A stretch of DNA of 51,039 nucleotides, taken from an uncultured Clostridia bacterium. Its GTDB lineage: Bacteria; Bacillota; Clostridia; UBA1381. Of the stretch, positions 33,924 through 44,099 are shown one piece after another. A model generated the notes under the pieces. The model was not told where the DNA came from and made no database searches. It saw nothing but the letters and a program-made list of their open reading frames with translations. The stretch's first letter is position 1. Each line of letters opens with the position of its first letter. Position numbers and translations under genes: made by a program. The stretch is taken from the NCBI GenBank assembly GCA_944390955.1, contig CALXRY010000046.1, positions 1 to 51,039 of the forward strand, written 5' to 3'.

Positions 33924-34976
33924 TTGGAAAGCAGAATAAACAGGCTATTTGACAATTCGGAAGGATATGATGCGTTTTTTATATCATCGTATCCAAATAT
34001 ATTTTACTACAGCGGCTTTGAAAGTGATGACGGATTCCTACTGATTACGCGTGAAAGACATATCTTGATAACAGATTCGCGCTATACGGTACAGGCGAAA
34101 GAGCAGGCACCGGACTATGAGATCGTAGATATAGCCTCGGGCTTAAAGAGCGTGTTTGCCGGGATAGACGGAGGCGTTATAGGCTTTGAGGACTCGCATA
34201 TAACTGTAAGCGGATACGAACACATAAAGGCTGCACTTGCAGATGGACAGAGCTTGAAGCCGGCGCAGACCGTTATAAATGCGCCTCGTCTTATAAAGGA
34301 CAAAGAAGAAATAAAGAAGATCGCAGAAGCTGAAAGGCTCGGCGATGAAGCATTTTCTCATGTGCTCAATATGATAAAACCGGGTATCACGGAAAATGAA
34401 GTAGCTCTTGAGCTTGAGTTTTTTATGAAGAAAAACGGCGCATCAGCGCTGTCATTTGATACGATCGCTGCGTCGGGTGTCAGAGGAGCAATGCCTCACG
34501 GCAGAGCAAGCGAAAAAGTAATAGAAAACGGGGACTTGCTTACGCTTGATTTTGGATGTGTTTTAAACGGCTATTGCTCGGATATGACAAGAACAGTTGC
34601 GGTGGGGAATATATCTGATTGGCAGAAGGAGGTCTACAATGTAGTACTTAAAGCTCAGACAGAGGCCCTCGGAGCAATCGTCGCAGGCAAAAAATGTTCT
34701 GAGATCGATGCAATAGCAAGAGATATAATAAAAGACGCAGGTTACGGTGAAAACTTTGGACATGCGCTCGGTCACAGTGTAGGCATAGAGATACACGAGG
34801 AGCCGAGACTGTCGCCCAAATGTGATGATATAATAGAAAATGGGCATATACTTACAGTGGAACCGGGGATATATATAGAAAACAGGGGAGGTGTGAGGAT
34901 AGAGGATCTTGTTGCCGTCAGTGACGGAAGAGCCGTCAACCTGACGCATTCTGACAAGAGGTTTATCATACTTTGA
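33924..34976 (+). CDS. M24B family Xaa-Pro aminopeptidase/dipeptidase
   Basis: 350 residues. A short creatinase-type N-terminal domain is followed by the pita-bread fold with its metal ligands in order: LDFGCVLNGYCSDMTRT (two Asp), GHALGHSVGIEIHEEP (His), LTVEPGIYIENRG (Glu) and VRIEDLV (Glu). It removes N-terminal residues next to proline. It starts with TTG 33924, nine bases after AAAGGAG, directly after aroQ. Confidence 0.94.
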   Translation: MESRINRLFDNSEGYDAFFISSYPNIFYYSGFESDDGFLLITRERHILITDSRYTVQAKEQAPDYEIVDIASGLKSVFAGIDGGVIGFEDSHITVSGYEHIKAALADGQSLKPAQTVINAPRLIKDKEEIKKIAEAERLGDEAFSHVLNMIKPGITENEVALELEFFMKKNGASALSFDTIAASGVRGAMPHGRASEKVIENGDLLTLDFGCVLNGYCSDMTRTVAVGNISDWQKEVYNVVLKAQTEALGAIVAGKKCSEIDAIARDIIKDAGYGENFGHALGHSVGIEIHEEPRLSPKCDDIIENGHILTVEPGIYIENRGGVRIEDLVAVSDGRAVNLTHSDKRFIIL

Positions 34977-35006
34977 TATTTGTAATCAACAGAGAGGAGA
35001 AATATT

Positions 35007-35987
35007 ATGTACAGCGCAAACAAGGATAGATACAATACGATGGAATATAAACGTTGCGGTAGAAGCGGCCTTAAACTGAGTGCACTTTCGCTCGGTATGT
35101 GGCATAATTTCGGCAGCCGTGATAATTACGATAATATGGTGGATATGGTCGAAATAGCGTTTGACGGCGGAATAACACATTTTGACCTTGCAAACAATTA
35201 CGGACCGTATCCCGGAAGTGCGGAGGAAAATTTCGGCAAGATAATGAAAAATGAGCTTTCGGCATACCGTGACGAACTGATAATTTCAACGAAGGCTGGA
35301 TATGGCATGTGGGAAGGCCCTTACGGCGACTGGGGCTCACGGAAGTATCTCATAGCAAGCCTTGACCAGAGTCTTAAGCGCATGGGGCTCGAATATGTTG
35401 ATATATTTTATCACCATCGTCCCGATCCCGAAACGCCGCTGGAGGAAACTGCAGCCGCACTTGACCATATAGTCCGTAGCGGAAAAGCGCTTTATGTCGG
35501 AGTGTCAAATTATAATCCGGCGCAGACAAAGGAGCTTGCAGGTATCATGCGCCGTCTCGGAACCCCGCTTTTGATTCATCAGGTGAGGTATAACATGTTC
35601 GACAGGAATCTTGAAGGAGACCTTGAAACAGTACTTGATTACGAGGGAATTGGCTCAATTGCATTCTGTCCGCTTGCTCAGGGACTTCTTACGGACAAAT
35701 ACCTGAAGGGAATTCCCGAGGGCTCAAGAGCCACAAAATCGGTGTTCCTGACACCGGACAAAATAAAGGAAGAGCAGATAAAGAAGATATCACAGCTAAA
35801 TGACATAGCAAAGGAACGGGGACAGAGTCTGGCGCAGATGGCGGTTGCTTGGAACTTGCGCGGCAGCCTTACGAGTGTTCTTATAGGTGCGTCAAGACCA
35901 TCTCAGATATCAGAAAATATAAAAGCTCTTGACAATTTAAAATTCACCGATGAAGAACTTGCAAAAATAGAGGTAATACTTAAATAA
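35007..35987 (+). CDS. aldo/keto reductase (YghZ / L-glyceraldehyde 3-phosphate reductase type)
   Basis: 326 residues. Catalytic residues in FDLANNYGP (Asp and Tyr), STKAGYGMW (Lys) and DIFYHHRPDPETPLEET (His). VGVSNYNP, CPLAQGLLTDKYL and VLIGASRPSQISENIKAL complete the AKR14/Kv-beta-like group that includes YghZ. It reduces small aldehydes with NADPH. Behind GAGAGGAG. A terminator follows. Confidence 0.92.
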   Translation: MYSANKDRYNTMEYKRCGRSGLKLSALSLGMWHNFGSRDNYDNMVDMVEIAFDGGITHFDLANNYGPYPGSAEENFGKIMKNELSAYRDELIISTKAGYGMWEGPYGDWGSRKYLIASLDQSLKRMGLEYVDIFYHHRPDPETPLEETAAALDHIVRSGKALYVGVSNYNPAQTKELAGIMRRLGTPLLIHQVRYNMFDRNLEGDLETVLDYEGIGSIAFCPLAQGLLTDKYLKGIPEGSRATKSVFLTPDKIKEEQIKKISQLNDIAKERGQSLAQMAVAWNLRGSLTSVLIGASRPSQISENIKALDNLKFTDEELAKIEVILK

Positions 35988-35995
35988 AACCAATT

Positions 35996-36048
35996 GGCTG
36001 CCGCATTTAAGCTAATTATGTAAATTTACGGGCTTTAACGCGGCGGCC
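35996..36048 (+). terminator. intrinsic terminator after the aldo/keto reductase gene
   Basis: GGCTGCCGC (35996-36004) pairs with GCGGCGGCC (36040-36048) with one G-U pair; inner TTTAAGC and GGCTTTAA extend the fold; TTTT follows. Confidence 0.65.
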
Positions 36049-36101
36049 TTTTGCGGCATTACTTATATTATACAGTTATAGGCTGTTGAATGGAGATTAT
36101 T

Positions 36102-39100
36102 ATGATACGAATAATTACAGGCGGAGTAGGGGCAGGGAAAGCAAAGAGGTGCCTTTACGAAATTGAACAGCTTCATAAGAAATATCCATCCTCAAAATGT
36201 CTTATGCTTGTGAACGAGCATTATTCACACGAAACCGAAAAGCTGTTTACGGAGTATTTTGGAGGTACAGGGCTTAATAATATCGAGGTAACGACATTTA
36301 AAAAGCTGTCGAGGGAGCTCTTGAGTGAAGCCCTTACGATGAGCCTTACGGCATCGGGAAAGCAGATACTGCTTCGGAAAACAACAATGCAGTTTCTGGC
36401 TGAGGAGCCTAACATAAATTCAAATCTCCGGCGTGCAATAAGGCGCGACGGCTTTCTTGACGTACTGTCGCAAATGATAAGTGAGATGAAACACTATAAC
36501 GTTAGCGTTGAGGATCTCAGAAAAGCGTCTGATAGCATTAATAAAAACAGAGCTTTAAAGGAAAAAATGTCGTCTTTGGCGAGGCTTTATGAAATATATT
36601 CCGACAATTTCGCCGCACTTAAATATACTGACGGCGAGGATGGAATGGAGTATCTGGCTGATGCAGTGGCGTATACTGATAAGCTTGACGGCGCGTATAT
36701 GTGGATTGATAAGTTTGACGAGCTTCTGCCACAGCAGATGAAGGTCGTGGAGGCGCTTTATCATAAGGTAAGGCAACTTACAGTGAGCATATGCTGCCCA
36801 GCATCAGAGCTTGAGCGTCCGTTGTATGCAGAAGTCGAAAGAACTCTCCGAAAAATAGAGATGCTTGACGTAGAAAGAGAATATCATGACTGTGGAGAGC
36901 ATCTGAAAAATATAAAAGCTCCAGAACTCAAATTCCTGCTCGATAAATGGGACAGCAGAATGGTATATGATAAAAAGGCCGACGGAATAAAGGTATTTGA
37001 GGCAAGAGATGCATATTCTGAGGTAGAGCACACAGCCGGACAGATAGTCGACCTCGTAAGAGAAGATGGCTTGAGATTCAAAGATATAGCAGTAATATGC
37101 GGAAACGAGGAAGCGTATCAGTATCTTATCGATGCCGTGTTCGACGAATATGAGATACCGTCGTTTTCCGATACAAAAATAGTTCTGTCGGATCACCCGA
37201 TAGCTATGCAGATGCTTGCGCTGTTCGACATTTTTGATAATGATTTTGACTATACCTCCGTTTTCAGATATTTGAAATCGGGCTTTATATATGAAAAAAC
37301 GAAAAATGGTTTTGTTAAAAATATTTCCGCAAACGGCATAGATGAGCTTGAAAACTTTGTTTTAAAGTACGGCATAAAAGGCCGAAGCCGCTGGCTTTCA
37401 AAAAAACCGTGGAAGAGTGGTGAGACCGTTGCTGAGCTTACTACAGGCAGTATGGAAGAAAACGAGTGCAGGCTTGCGGATATAAAGGCTGAGGAAGAGA
37501 GGATAAATTCATTAAAGTATACTGTCATGGAGCCGATAAGTAAATATTATCTGAGTACGAAAGGCGAGATAACGGGACGTGCGCATGCAGAAGCGCTTTT
37601 TGAGTTGCTTCGAGACATATATCTTTATGATGGATTAAGGAGCGAGATAAGGTATTTGGCGGAATCCGGAGAGACAACAGAGGCTGAGCGATTCGAGCAG
37701 ATATGGGGTCTTATACTTGAGGTTCTTGATCAGCTTGTTATAACGCTCGGGGATGCCGTGATGAACCGGGAGGAATTTGGGATGTACGTTCGTACTGGAA
37801 TATCAAAGTGTGAAATACGCATTATTCCGTCGGGCATTGACAGGGTTTACTTTGGTACGGCGGAAAGAAATGCTTCTGCAGATGTTAAGGCACTTTTTAT
37901 ACTCGGCGCAAACGACGGCTCATTCCCGAATGACATAAAAGCAGAGGGCTATTTGTCAAATTCCGACAGACAATGTCTAAATGAAAATCCTGAGATCGAT
38001 CTGTCGCTTGCTCCCGATACACGCGGCAGAATGGAAAAACGGCGGTATAATGTATTCAGGACTCTGACGGCGGCTACAGAGAGATTGTATATAAGCTATG
38101 CCGCTCAGGATACGGAGGGTGGACAACTCGGCCCGTCAAGGCTTGTCTATGACATATTGAGCCGTTTTCCGCAGGTCCATACTGAGGATGACGTTGAAGA
38201 AGCCTCTCAGCGGATAGGAGTATATATAACATCTCCGAAGGTCACTGTACACAAGCTTATAAAGAGCCGTGCCGATAACAGCGGCAATCCCGTTTGGGAT
38301 GCTGTTTATTCATATTACAGAGAAAAAAATCTTTACCCTCAGCTTATCGACATGATAGACGAGGAGAGAAGCATAGCAAGACGCTTTGATACAATATCTC
38401 CAGAAACAGCCGAGGAGCTTTACGGCAGCGGAAATATATTATACAGCGCCAGCAGGCTCAATACCTACGCAAAATGCCCGTATATGTATTTTATGCACTA
38501 CGGTCTTGGGATAAAGGAACGCGAGCTGTGGGAGATAGGCGCTGCCGACGTCGGCACATATGCGCATTCCGTGATAGAGGGCTTCTGCCGTGCCGTGGAA
38601 AAGGGAGAGACGGATCCGTATAAAAAATCGGAGCGCTGGAAAGCTCTTACCGATGAGCAGCGTGAGGAGATCCTTGATGAGCTGTTCAGACAGACAGAGG
38701 AAAAAATAGAGTCTTCCGAAATATCACAGCGCGGTAAGGGTGTAAGCGTGATACGGCGCATGGAAAGAGTCATTTCAAATGCGGCCGGTACAGTGCACTC
38801 AAGCCTTAAAAACGGAAAATATACGATTGCCGGTGAAGAGCAGGAAATAGGTATGACGATAAACGACCGAGTGTCGCTCAAGGGAATTATAGACAGGCTT
38901 GATATATACGCCGGCGGCAACTATAAAGGAATACGAGTCATAGACTACAAGACGGGAGCCACGAGATTCAGCATTACGAATATACTCAACGGCGTAGATA
39001 TGCAGATGGTGCTGTATGCTGCAGCGGCAAAGGAATATTATGAGCAAACGGACCCTAACGGTGTATACAGGCTTACCGGAATTTATTACACACACGTCAG

Positions 39101-39536
39101 GAGCGATTTAAAAAATCAAAAATTATCAGACAGCGAAAGCAAGATGATAAGTGATTCGGAAAACGCAAGGCGGCTTGACGGCATGACGTTCCTTGAAAAT
39201 GAAAATAATAATGAGGTGCTGTTTGCGATGGATGAGCGCTTGATAGACGCTAAGCAAAGCGATTTTCTGAACGTAAAGTTTAAAAAGGACGGAACCTTGC
39301 ATAGCAATTCACGCAATCATATAAAGACCTTTGCGGACGGCGAAAGGCTTATGGACATAGTAAAGGATACGGCTGCAGGCTTCGATGATGAGATACGAGT
39401 TATGGGGATAATAAAGCAGAATCCATATGTTGAAGGAAACATAAATTATACATGCTCATACTGCGAATATTCGGGAATATGCGGAATATTCGAAGATATC
39501 GAAGCAAGAAAGCCTGACAAGAATAAAAAGCTATGA
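36102..39536 (+). CDS. addB: ATP-dependent helicase/nuclease AddAB subunit B
   Basis: 1144 residues, normal for AddB. The N-terminal ATP site is GGVGAGKAKR, an atypical Walker A with Ala after the Lys, as expected of a subunit that is not an active helicase motor. The C-terminal nuclease domain has GIRVIDYKTGATRF. Four cysteines for the 4Fe-4S cluster are visible: one in YAKCPYMYFM (about residue 792) and three in TCSYCEYSGICG near the C-terminus. With AddA it resects double-strand breaks up to Chi. ATG 36102 follows GGAG at 6 bases; ATG 36090 is in frame but overlaps that site. Confidence 0.95.
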   Translation: MIRIITGGVGAGKAKRCLYEIEQLHKKYPSSKCLMLVNEHYSHETEKLFTEYFGGTGLNNIEVTTFKKLSRELLSEALTMSLTASGKQILLRKTTMQFLAEEPNINSNLRRAIRRDGFLDVLSQMISEMKHYNVSVEDLRKASDSINKNRALKEKMSSLARLYEIYSDNFAALKYTDGEDGMEYLADAVAYTDKLDGAYMWIDKFDELLPQQMKVVEALYHKVRQLTVSICCPASELERPLYAEVERTLRKIEMLDVEREYHDCGEHLKNIKAPELKFLLDKWDSRMVYDKKADGIKVFEARDAYSEVEHTAGQIVDLVREDGLRFKDIAVICGNEEAYQYLIDAVFDEYEIPSFSDTKIVLSDHPIAMQMLALFDIFDNDFDYTSVFRYLKSGFIYEKTKNGFVKNISANGIDELENFVLKYGIKGRSRWLSKKPWKSGETVAELTTGSMEENECRLADIKAEEERINSLKYTVMEPISKYYLSTKGEITGRAHAEALFELLRDIYLYDGLRSEIRYLAESGETTEAERFEQIWGLILEVLDQLVITLGDAVMNREEFGMYVRTGISKCEIRIIPSGIDRVYFGTAERNASADVKALFILGANDGSFPNDIKAEGYLSNSDRQCLNENPEIDLSLAPDTRGRMEKRRYNVFRTLTAATERLYISYAAQDTEGGQLGPSRLVYDILSRFPQVHTEDDVEEASQRIGVYITSPKVTVHKLIKSRADNSGNPVWDAVYSYYREKNLYPQLIDMIDEERSIARRFDTISPETAEELYGSGNILYSASRLNTYAKCPYMYFMHYGLGIKERELWEIGAADVGTYAHSVIEGFCRAVEKGETDPYKKSERWKALTDEQREEILDELFRQTEEKIESSEISQRGKGVSVIRRMERVISNAAGTVHSSLKNGKYTIAGEEQEIGMTINDRVSLKGIIDRLDIYAGGNYKGIRVIDYKTGATRFSITNILNGVDMQMVLYAAAAKEYYEQTDPNGVYRLTGIYYTHVRSDLKNQKLSDSESKMISDSENARRLDGMTFLENENNNEVLFAMDERLIDAKQSDFLNVKFKKDGTLHSNSRNHIKTFADGERLMDIVKDTAAGFDDEIRVMGIIKQNPYVEGNINYTCSYCEYSGICGIFEDIEARKPDKNKKL

Positions 39537-39565
39537 TTTAATCTGATATAACAGGTGAAACAAAT

Positions 39566-42500
39566 ATGGGAGTACAATGGACGCCCGAACAGAAACGGGC
39601 AATCGAGCTTCCCTCAGGGAAAGGGAATATACTTGTAAACGCTGCAGCCGGTAGCGGCAAGACGGCTGTTCTTGTTGAGCGTATCTGCGAAAAGATACGT
39701 CTTGAAAAACGAGACATTGACAGCTTTCTTGTTGTGACGTTCACAAAAGCGGCTGCGGCCGGTATGAAGGAAAAAATTGAGCACAGATTCAGAGATGAGC
39801 TGGAAAAGTCCGAAACGATAAGCGATCAGCGCTTTTGGAGACGGCAAGTATCTCTTTTGAGTATGTCTGATATAACGACAATTGACTCGTTCTGCCTTAA
39901 TACTGTAAAAAATAATTTTCAGCACATAGGCATTGACCCTAATTTCTTTATTATGGACGACGCCGAATATAAGCTGTTGAGAGTAAAAACAGCTGAGGAG
40001 CTTTTTGACCGGCTGTACGAGCAGAATGATAAGGACTTTTTAAATCTTATAGAAAAATATGCCGATTTCAGAAGCGACGATAAGCTCATAAGACTGATAT
40101 TCTACATTCATGATTTTATATCGGAATTTGCCGAGCCGATGGAATGGCTCGACGACAAGGCAGCTATGTATACGGACAATATGGCAGACAGCGAGTGGGC
40201 AGAGCTCTGCATAAAAGGCTATGTTCATGCAGTAGCTAAAAATGCATATTATTCTGCAAAATGCCTGCTCAATAAAATCCTGTACAATGCAACGGGCCTG
40301 GAGCTTGACTTTTCGGAAAATCCCTTTGCCACCGATAAAACAAGGGAAAAGTACGGAAGGATCACGGATTCTCTGGAAATTATATGTTCTGCGATGGAAG
40401 AGCTGCTTGCGTTAAATACTATAGATGAGCTTTGTGGTTGGAACATAAAATATGACTGCGGCGCAGGACTGCTTTCTGAAAATATGCCTTCAAGAATAAC
40501 CAATGAGCTTAAGGAGATCAACGGCTTTGAAGAATTTATGAAGGAAGCCAAGGATATAAAAAAGAATATAGAAACGTCTTTGTCTGTTATGGCGTTGAAA
40601 ACTCCGGAAGAATTTTTCGAAAGAAAAAAGGCGGTACTACTCAAGGAAACCACAGCTGAGCTGACAAAACTGATTAAGCTTTTTGATGCTGATCTGATGA
40701 AGGCAAAACATAAGCGCAATTCGTATACATTCCTTGATGTAGAGCATATGACATATGAACTGTTCAGGGATAATACTGATATTCGTCGCGACTATACTGA
40801 AAAGTATTATGAAATACTAATAGACGAATATCAGGATACAAACGGGCTTCAGGATGCTATTTTTACAAAGATATCACATGATAATATCTTTATGGTTGGA
40901 GACTTGAAGCAGAGTATATACCTGTTCAGAGGCGGAGACCCGTATATATTTAAAGAAAAAAGCAAGCTTTACGAAAATGACGGCAACAATGGAATAAAAG
41001 TAAATCTTTCTCGTAACTTCAGGAGCCGCAGAGAGATCATAGACAGCGTAAACGATATTTTCGGATGTATCATGTCCGAAACAGTCGGAGATGTTGATTA
41101 CTCCGGCAGCGAACGGCTTGTCTGCGGTGTTGACAGCGAAAAAGACGATTTTTATCGTTCCGAGCTCCATATCGTAGCTAATATAAAGACAGATGAAAAT
41201 GAGGAATCGCTTGAATATCTTGAAGCAGAATATATCGCAAAAAGAATAAAAGAACTGCATGGCAAGGAATTTTTTGATTCCAAAAACGGAATAAGCCGTC
41301 CTCTTAGATACAGCGACTTTACCGTGCTTTTAAGAGCCGTTAAAAACAGGGCGAAGGTTTATGAAGATGTCTTTACAAAGTATGGCATACCTTTTTTTGC
41401 GGAGATCAACGACTATTTCCAAAATAGCGAAATAAAAGCGATGACGGCGCTTATAAGTGTAATAGATAATGTACGTCAAGACGTGCCTCTCATTACGGCA
41501 CTGCGTTCTGCACTTTTTAACTTTACTGATAGTGAGCTGGCATATATAAAGATACATTTCGGAAAGGATAAAAAATGCTTTTACGAATGCATCAAAGACT
41601 GCGCCGCATCGGAAGGATATTTAAGCGGCCGCTGCCGTGCGGTAACGAGCTCAATAAGTCGTTGGAGGCAATATACAAAAAGGAAAAGCGTGGCAAATCT
41701 TATATGGTCGATATATGAGGAAACAGGATTTTATGACTGTGCATCTGCAGTGGGAGGCGAAAGGGCTCAGTCAAATTTACGTTTACTTTATGAGCGTGCA
41801 AAACAATACGAGCGGTCAGGCTTTAAGGGCTTGTTCAGCTTTACGCGTTATATAGAAAGCCTGAAAGACAGAAGGGATGATATAGCCGGAGCGAGAATTA
41901 TAAGGCACGATGTTGTAAGCCTTATGACGATCCATAAAAGCAAGGGTCTGGAATTCCCAGTGGTTATTCTCGGCGGCCTGGGTCTTATGTCCCTGAAAGT
42001 GGGAAACTTGGGTGACAGTCGTGTTTCTCTGCATAAGGAACTTGGTATTGGGCTAAGTTATCCTGATATTGAAAACGGCTTTTACGGAATAACACCGTTT
42101 AAGCTGATTACAGACAACCTAAACAAACGGGAAGCTATTTCTGAAAATATGCGGCTTCTATATGTGGCTTTGACAAGAGCACAGTATAAGCTGATAGCTG
42201 TTGCAGCATATAATTTTGCAACCGATGATTTATTTAATAACAGAAAACTTAAGTGGTCAGGTGCCGTATCAAATGGAAAAATGGATATTGCAGATGTTAT
42301 GTCATGCAGTACATACGGAGACTGGCTTATACCCGCAGCGATGAAAAGCTGCTTTTGGAAAGTGATCGAATCATGCTTTGCGGAAAGCGAGACATTAACC
42401 GGAGAAACGGTTCCGGAAGAGCATATTGTTGAGAACGAACAGGAACTCAGGGATGCAGTTTACAGACTTCTTGATTATGAGTATCCATATTTTGCGAGCA

Positions 42501-43132
42501 CTGTCATTCCGTCAAGGACAACGGCCACTGAAATGAAGGAAATAAGGCGAAAAAAGCAAAAAAAAGTGGGAGCTATACCGTCAGCTCCTGAGTTTATGAG
42601 TAAAAAAGAGAATGCTGCAAAACGCGGTACGGCATATCACAATTCAGTTGCATATATAAACCTTGATGTCATAAGAGCAGAGTTGTCAGAAGTAAGCATT
42701 GCTTCGGAACTCGAACGGCTTGTATCAGAAGGATATGTCGACGGAAGATATACTGACGATAAAATGGTTCAGAAACTGCTTAAAATGTTCCGCAGCGAGC
42801 AGGGGCAGAGACTTCTGCAGTCAGAAAATGTCTTCCGAGAAAAAAGCTTTCAGATGCTTATAGATACGATAGAATATAATGAGACAGATGCTGACGGAGA
42901 GAAAATGATCTTGCAGGGAGTAATTGACTGCTTTTTCACGGAGTTCGACGGAACAACCGTACTTATAGATTACAAAACTGACAAGATTATAAACGACGAT
43001 GTATCCGCGGCCGTGGAAAATTATACATTGCAGCTCGAACTTTACGAAAAAGCCATAGAGCAGATAGCTGGATTAAAGGTAAATGAGAAGTATTTGTATC
43101 TTTTTGACATAAACAAGGCTATAAAAATTTAA
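39566..43132 (+). CDS. addA: ATP-dependent helicase/nuclease AddAB subunit A
   Basis: 1188 residues. UvrD-type helicase motifs: WTPEQKRAIE (Q motif), NAAAGSGKTAVLVERI (Walker A, about 25-40), VTFTKAAAAGMKEKIE, LIDEYQDTNGLQDAIF, MVGDLKQSIYLFRGGDP, VSLMTIHKSKGLEFPVVIL and MRLLYVALTRAQ. The C-terminal RecB-type nuclease has RGTAYHN, LQGVIDCFF and VLIDYKTDKI. It is the motor and nuclease of AddAB. It starts 29 bp after addB. Confidence 0.97.
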   Translation: MGVQWTPEQKRAIELPSGKGNILVNAAAGSGKTAVLVERICEKIRLEKRDIDSFLVVTFTKAAAAGMKEKIEHRFRDELEKSETISDQRFWRRQVSLLSMSDITTIDSFCLNTVKNNFQHIGIDPNFFIMDDAEYKLLRVKTAEELFDRLYEQNDKDFLNLIEKYADFRSDDKLIRLIFYIHDFISEFAEPMEWLDDKAAMYTDNMADSEWAELCIKGYVHAVAKNAYYSAKCLLNKILYNATGLELDFSENPFATDKTREKYGRITDSLEIICSAMEELLALNTIDELCGWNIKYDCGAGLLSENMPSRITNELKEINGFEEFMKEAKDIKKNIETSLSVMALKTPEEFFERKKAVLLKETTAELTKLIKLFDADLMKAKHKRNSYTFLDVEHMTYELFRDNTDIRRDYTEKYYEILIDEYQDTNGLQDAIFTKISHDNIFMVGDLKQSIYLFRGGDPYIFKEKSKLYENDGNNGIKVNLSRNFRSRREIIDSVNDIFGCIMSETVGDVDYSGSERLVCGVDSEKDDFYRSELHIVANIKTDENEESLEYLEAEYIAKRIKELHGKEFFDSKNGISRPLRYSDFTVLLRAVKNRAKVYEDVFTKYGIPFFAEINDYFQNSEIKAMTALISVIDNVRQDVPLITALRSALFNFTDSELAYIKIHFGKDKKCFYECIKDCAASEGYLSGRCRAVTSSISRWRQYTKRKSVANLIWSIYEETGFYDCASAVGGERAQSNLRLLYERAKQYERSGFKGLFSFTRYIESLKDRRDDIAGARIIRHDVVSLMTIHKSKGLEFPVVILGGLGLMSLKVGNLGDSRVSLHKELGIGLSYPDIENGFYGITPFKLITDNLNKREAISENMRLLYVALTRAQYKLIAVAAYNFATDDLFNNRKLKWSGAVSNGKMDIADVMSCSTYGDWLIPAAMKSCFWKVIESCFAESETLTGETVPEEHIVENEQELRDAVYRLLDYEYPYFASTVIPSRTTATEMKEIRRKKQKKVGAIPSAPEFMSKKENAAKRGTAYHNSVAYINLDVIRAELSEVSIASELERLVSEGYVDGRYTDDKMVQKLLKMFRSEQGQRLLQSENVFREKSFQMLIDTIEYNETDADGEKMILQGVIDCFFTEFDGTTVLIDYKTDKIINDDVSAAVENYTLQLELYEKAIEQIAGLKVNEKYLYLFDINKAIKI

Positions 43133-43173
43133 AATTTTGTGAAAAAATTATTTTTGCACAGGTGAAAAAATGC

Positions 43174-43202
43174 TTGAATTAAAGGGAATAATATGATATA
43201 AT
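43174..43202 (+). promoter_or_regulatory. promoter of rpsB-tsf
   Basis: TTGAAT (43174-43179), 17 bp, TATAAT (43197-43202). It lies in the 185-bp gap after addA. Confidence 0.75.
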
Positions 43203-43236
43203 ATCACGGTATGAAAAATACACACATGACTTGATT

Positions 43237-43273
43237 CTGTAAATGTTGCCCTGTTTGCCGAGGGTATTTACGG
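43237..43273 (+). promoter_or_regulatory. hairpin in the rpsB leader (candidate ribosomal protein S2 control element)
   Basis: CTGTAAAT (43237-43244) pairs with ATTTACGG (43266-43273, with wobble pairs) and inner CCCT (43249-43252) pairs with AGGG (43261-43264) around GTTTGCCG. The two-part stem with an internal loop is about 45 bases before the rpsB start. Ribosomal protein operons often control their own translation through such leaders; this is an inference, since no known S2 leader motif was matched. Confidence 0.45.
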
Positions 43274-43317
43274 AAAATGATGGACATGGAGGAATAAAAA
43301 CAAGGAGGAATTTTTAA

Positions 43318-44058
43318 ATGGCAAACGTAATTTCAATGAAACAGCTCCTCGAGGCGGGAGTGCACTTTGGTCATCAGACAAGAAGATGGAACCCTAAAAT
43401 GGCTGAATACATCTTCACAGAGAGAAACGGTATCTACATCATTGACCTTCAGAAGACAGTTAAGAAGGTAGAGGAAGCTTACTATTTTGTAAGAGACATT
43501 GCTGCAGACGGCGGTGAGGTCCTTTTTGTAGGTACAAAGAAGCAGGCTCAGGATTCTATAAAGGAAGAAGCAGAAAGAGTTGGAATGTATTATGTGAATG
43601 CAAGATGGCTCGGTGGTATGCTCACAAATTTCCAGACGATCCAGAAGAGGATTGCAAGACTTGCTCAGATAAACAAGATGGAAGAGGACGGAACCTTCGA
43701 AGCTCTTCCGAAGAAAGAGGTAATAAAGCTCAAGGCTCAGAGAGATAAGCTTGAGAAGTATCTCGGCGGCATCAAGGATATGAAGAAGATACCCGACTGC
43801 ATGTTTGTAGTTGATCCCAGAAAAGAGAAGATCGCCATAGCAGAAGCAAGAAAGCTCGGCATACCCGTGGTAGCTATAGTTGATACGAACTGTGACCCGG
43901 ATGAGGTTGATTACGTTATTCCCGGAAACGACGATGCTATCCGTGCCGTAAAGCTCATCGCATCGACTATCTCGGATGCTATACTTGAGGGCAAGCAGGG
44001 CGAGGACGCTGTTGCCGAAGATGAAGCGCCTGCAGAAGAAGTTTCTGTAGAGGAATAA
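43318..44058 (+). CDS. rpsB: 30S ribosomal protein S2
   Basis: 246 residues. [70 protein letters not shown] and [20 protein letters not shown] are the S2 signatures. Codon use is visibly more biased than in the neighbouring genes (frequent AAG, GAG and CTC), as expected for high expression. The acidic C-terminal end ([14 protein letters not shown]) is a common lineage-specific extension. Confidence 0.99.
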   Translation: MANVISMKQLLEAGVHFGHQTRRWNPKMAEYIFTERNGIYIIDLQKTVKKVEEAYYFVRDIAADGGEVLFVGTKKQAQDSIKEEAERVGMYYVNARWLGGMLTNFQTIQKRIARLAQINKMEEDGTFEALPKKEVIKLKAQRDKLEKYLGGIKDMKKIPDCMFVVDPRKEKIAIAEARKLGIPVVAIVDTNCDPDEVDYVIPGNDDAIRAVKLIASTISDAILEGKQGEDAVAEDEAPAEEVSVEE

Positions 44059-44099
44059 TCACAAGTATAATCTGATATTATATTAGGAGGAAACCAATC

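Noticed and set aside
36102..43132. defence system with helicase and nuclease
   Set aside because: Motif order, lengths and the four-cysteine cluster match the ordinary AddB and AddA repair subunits.
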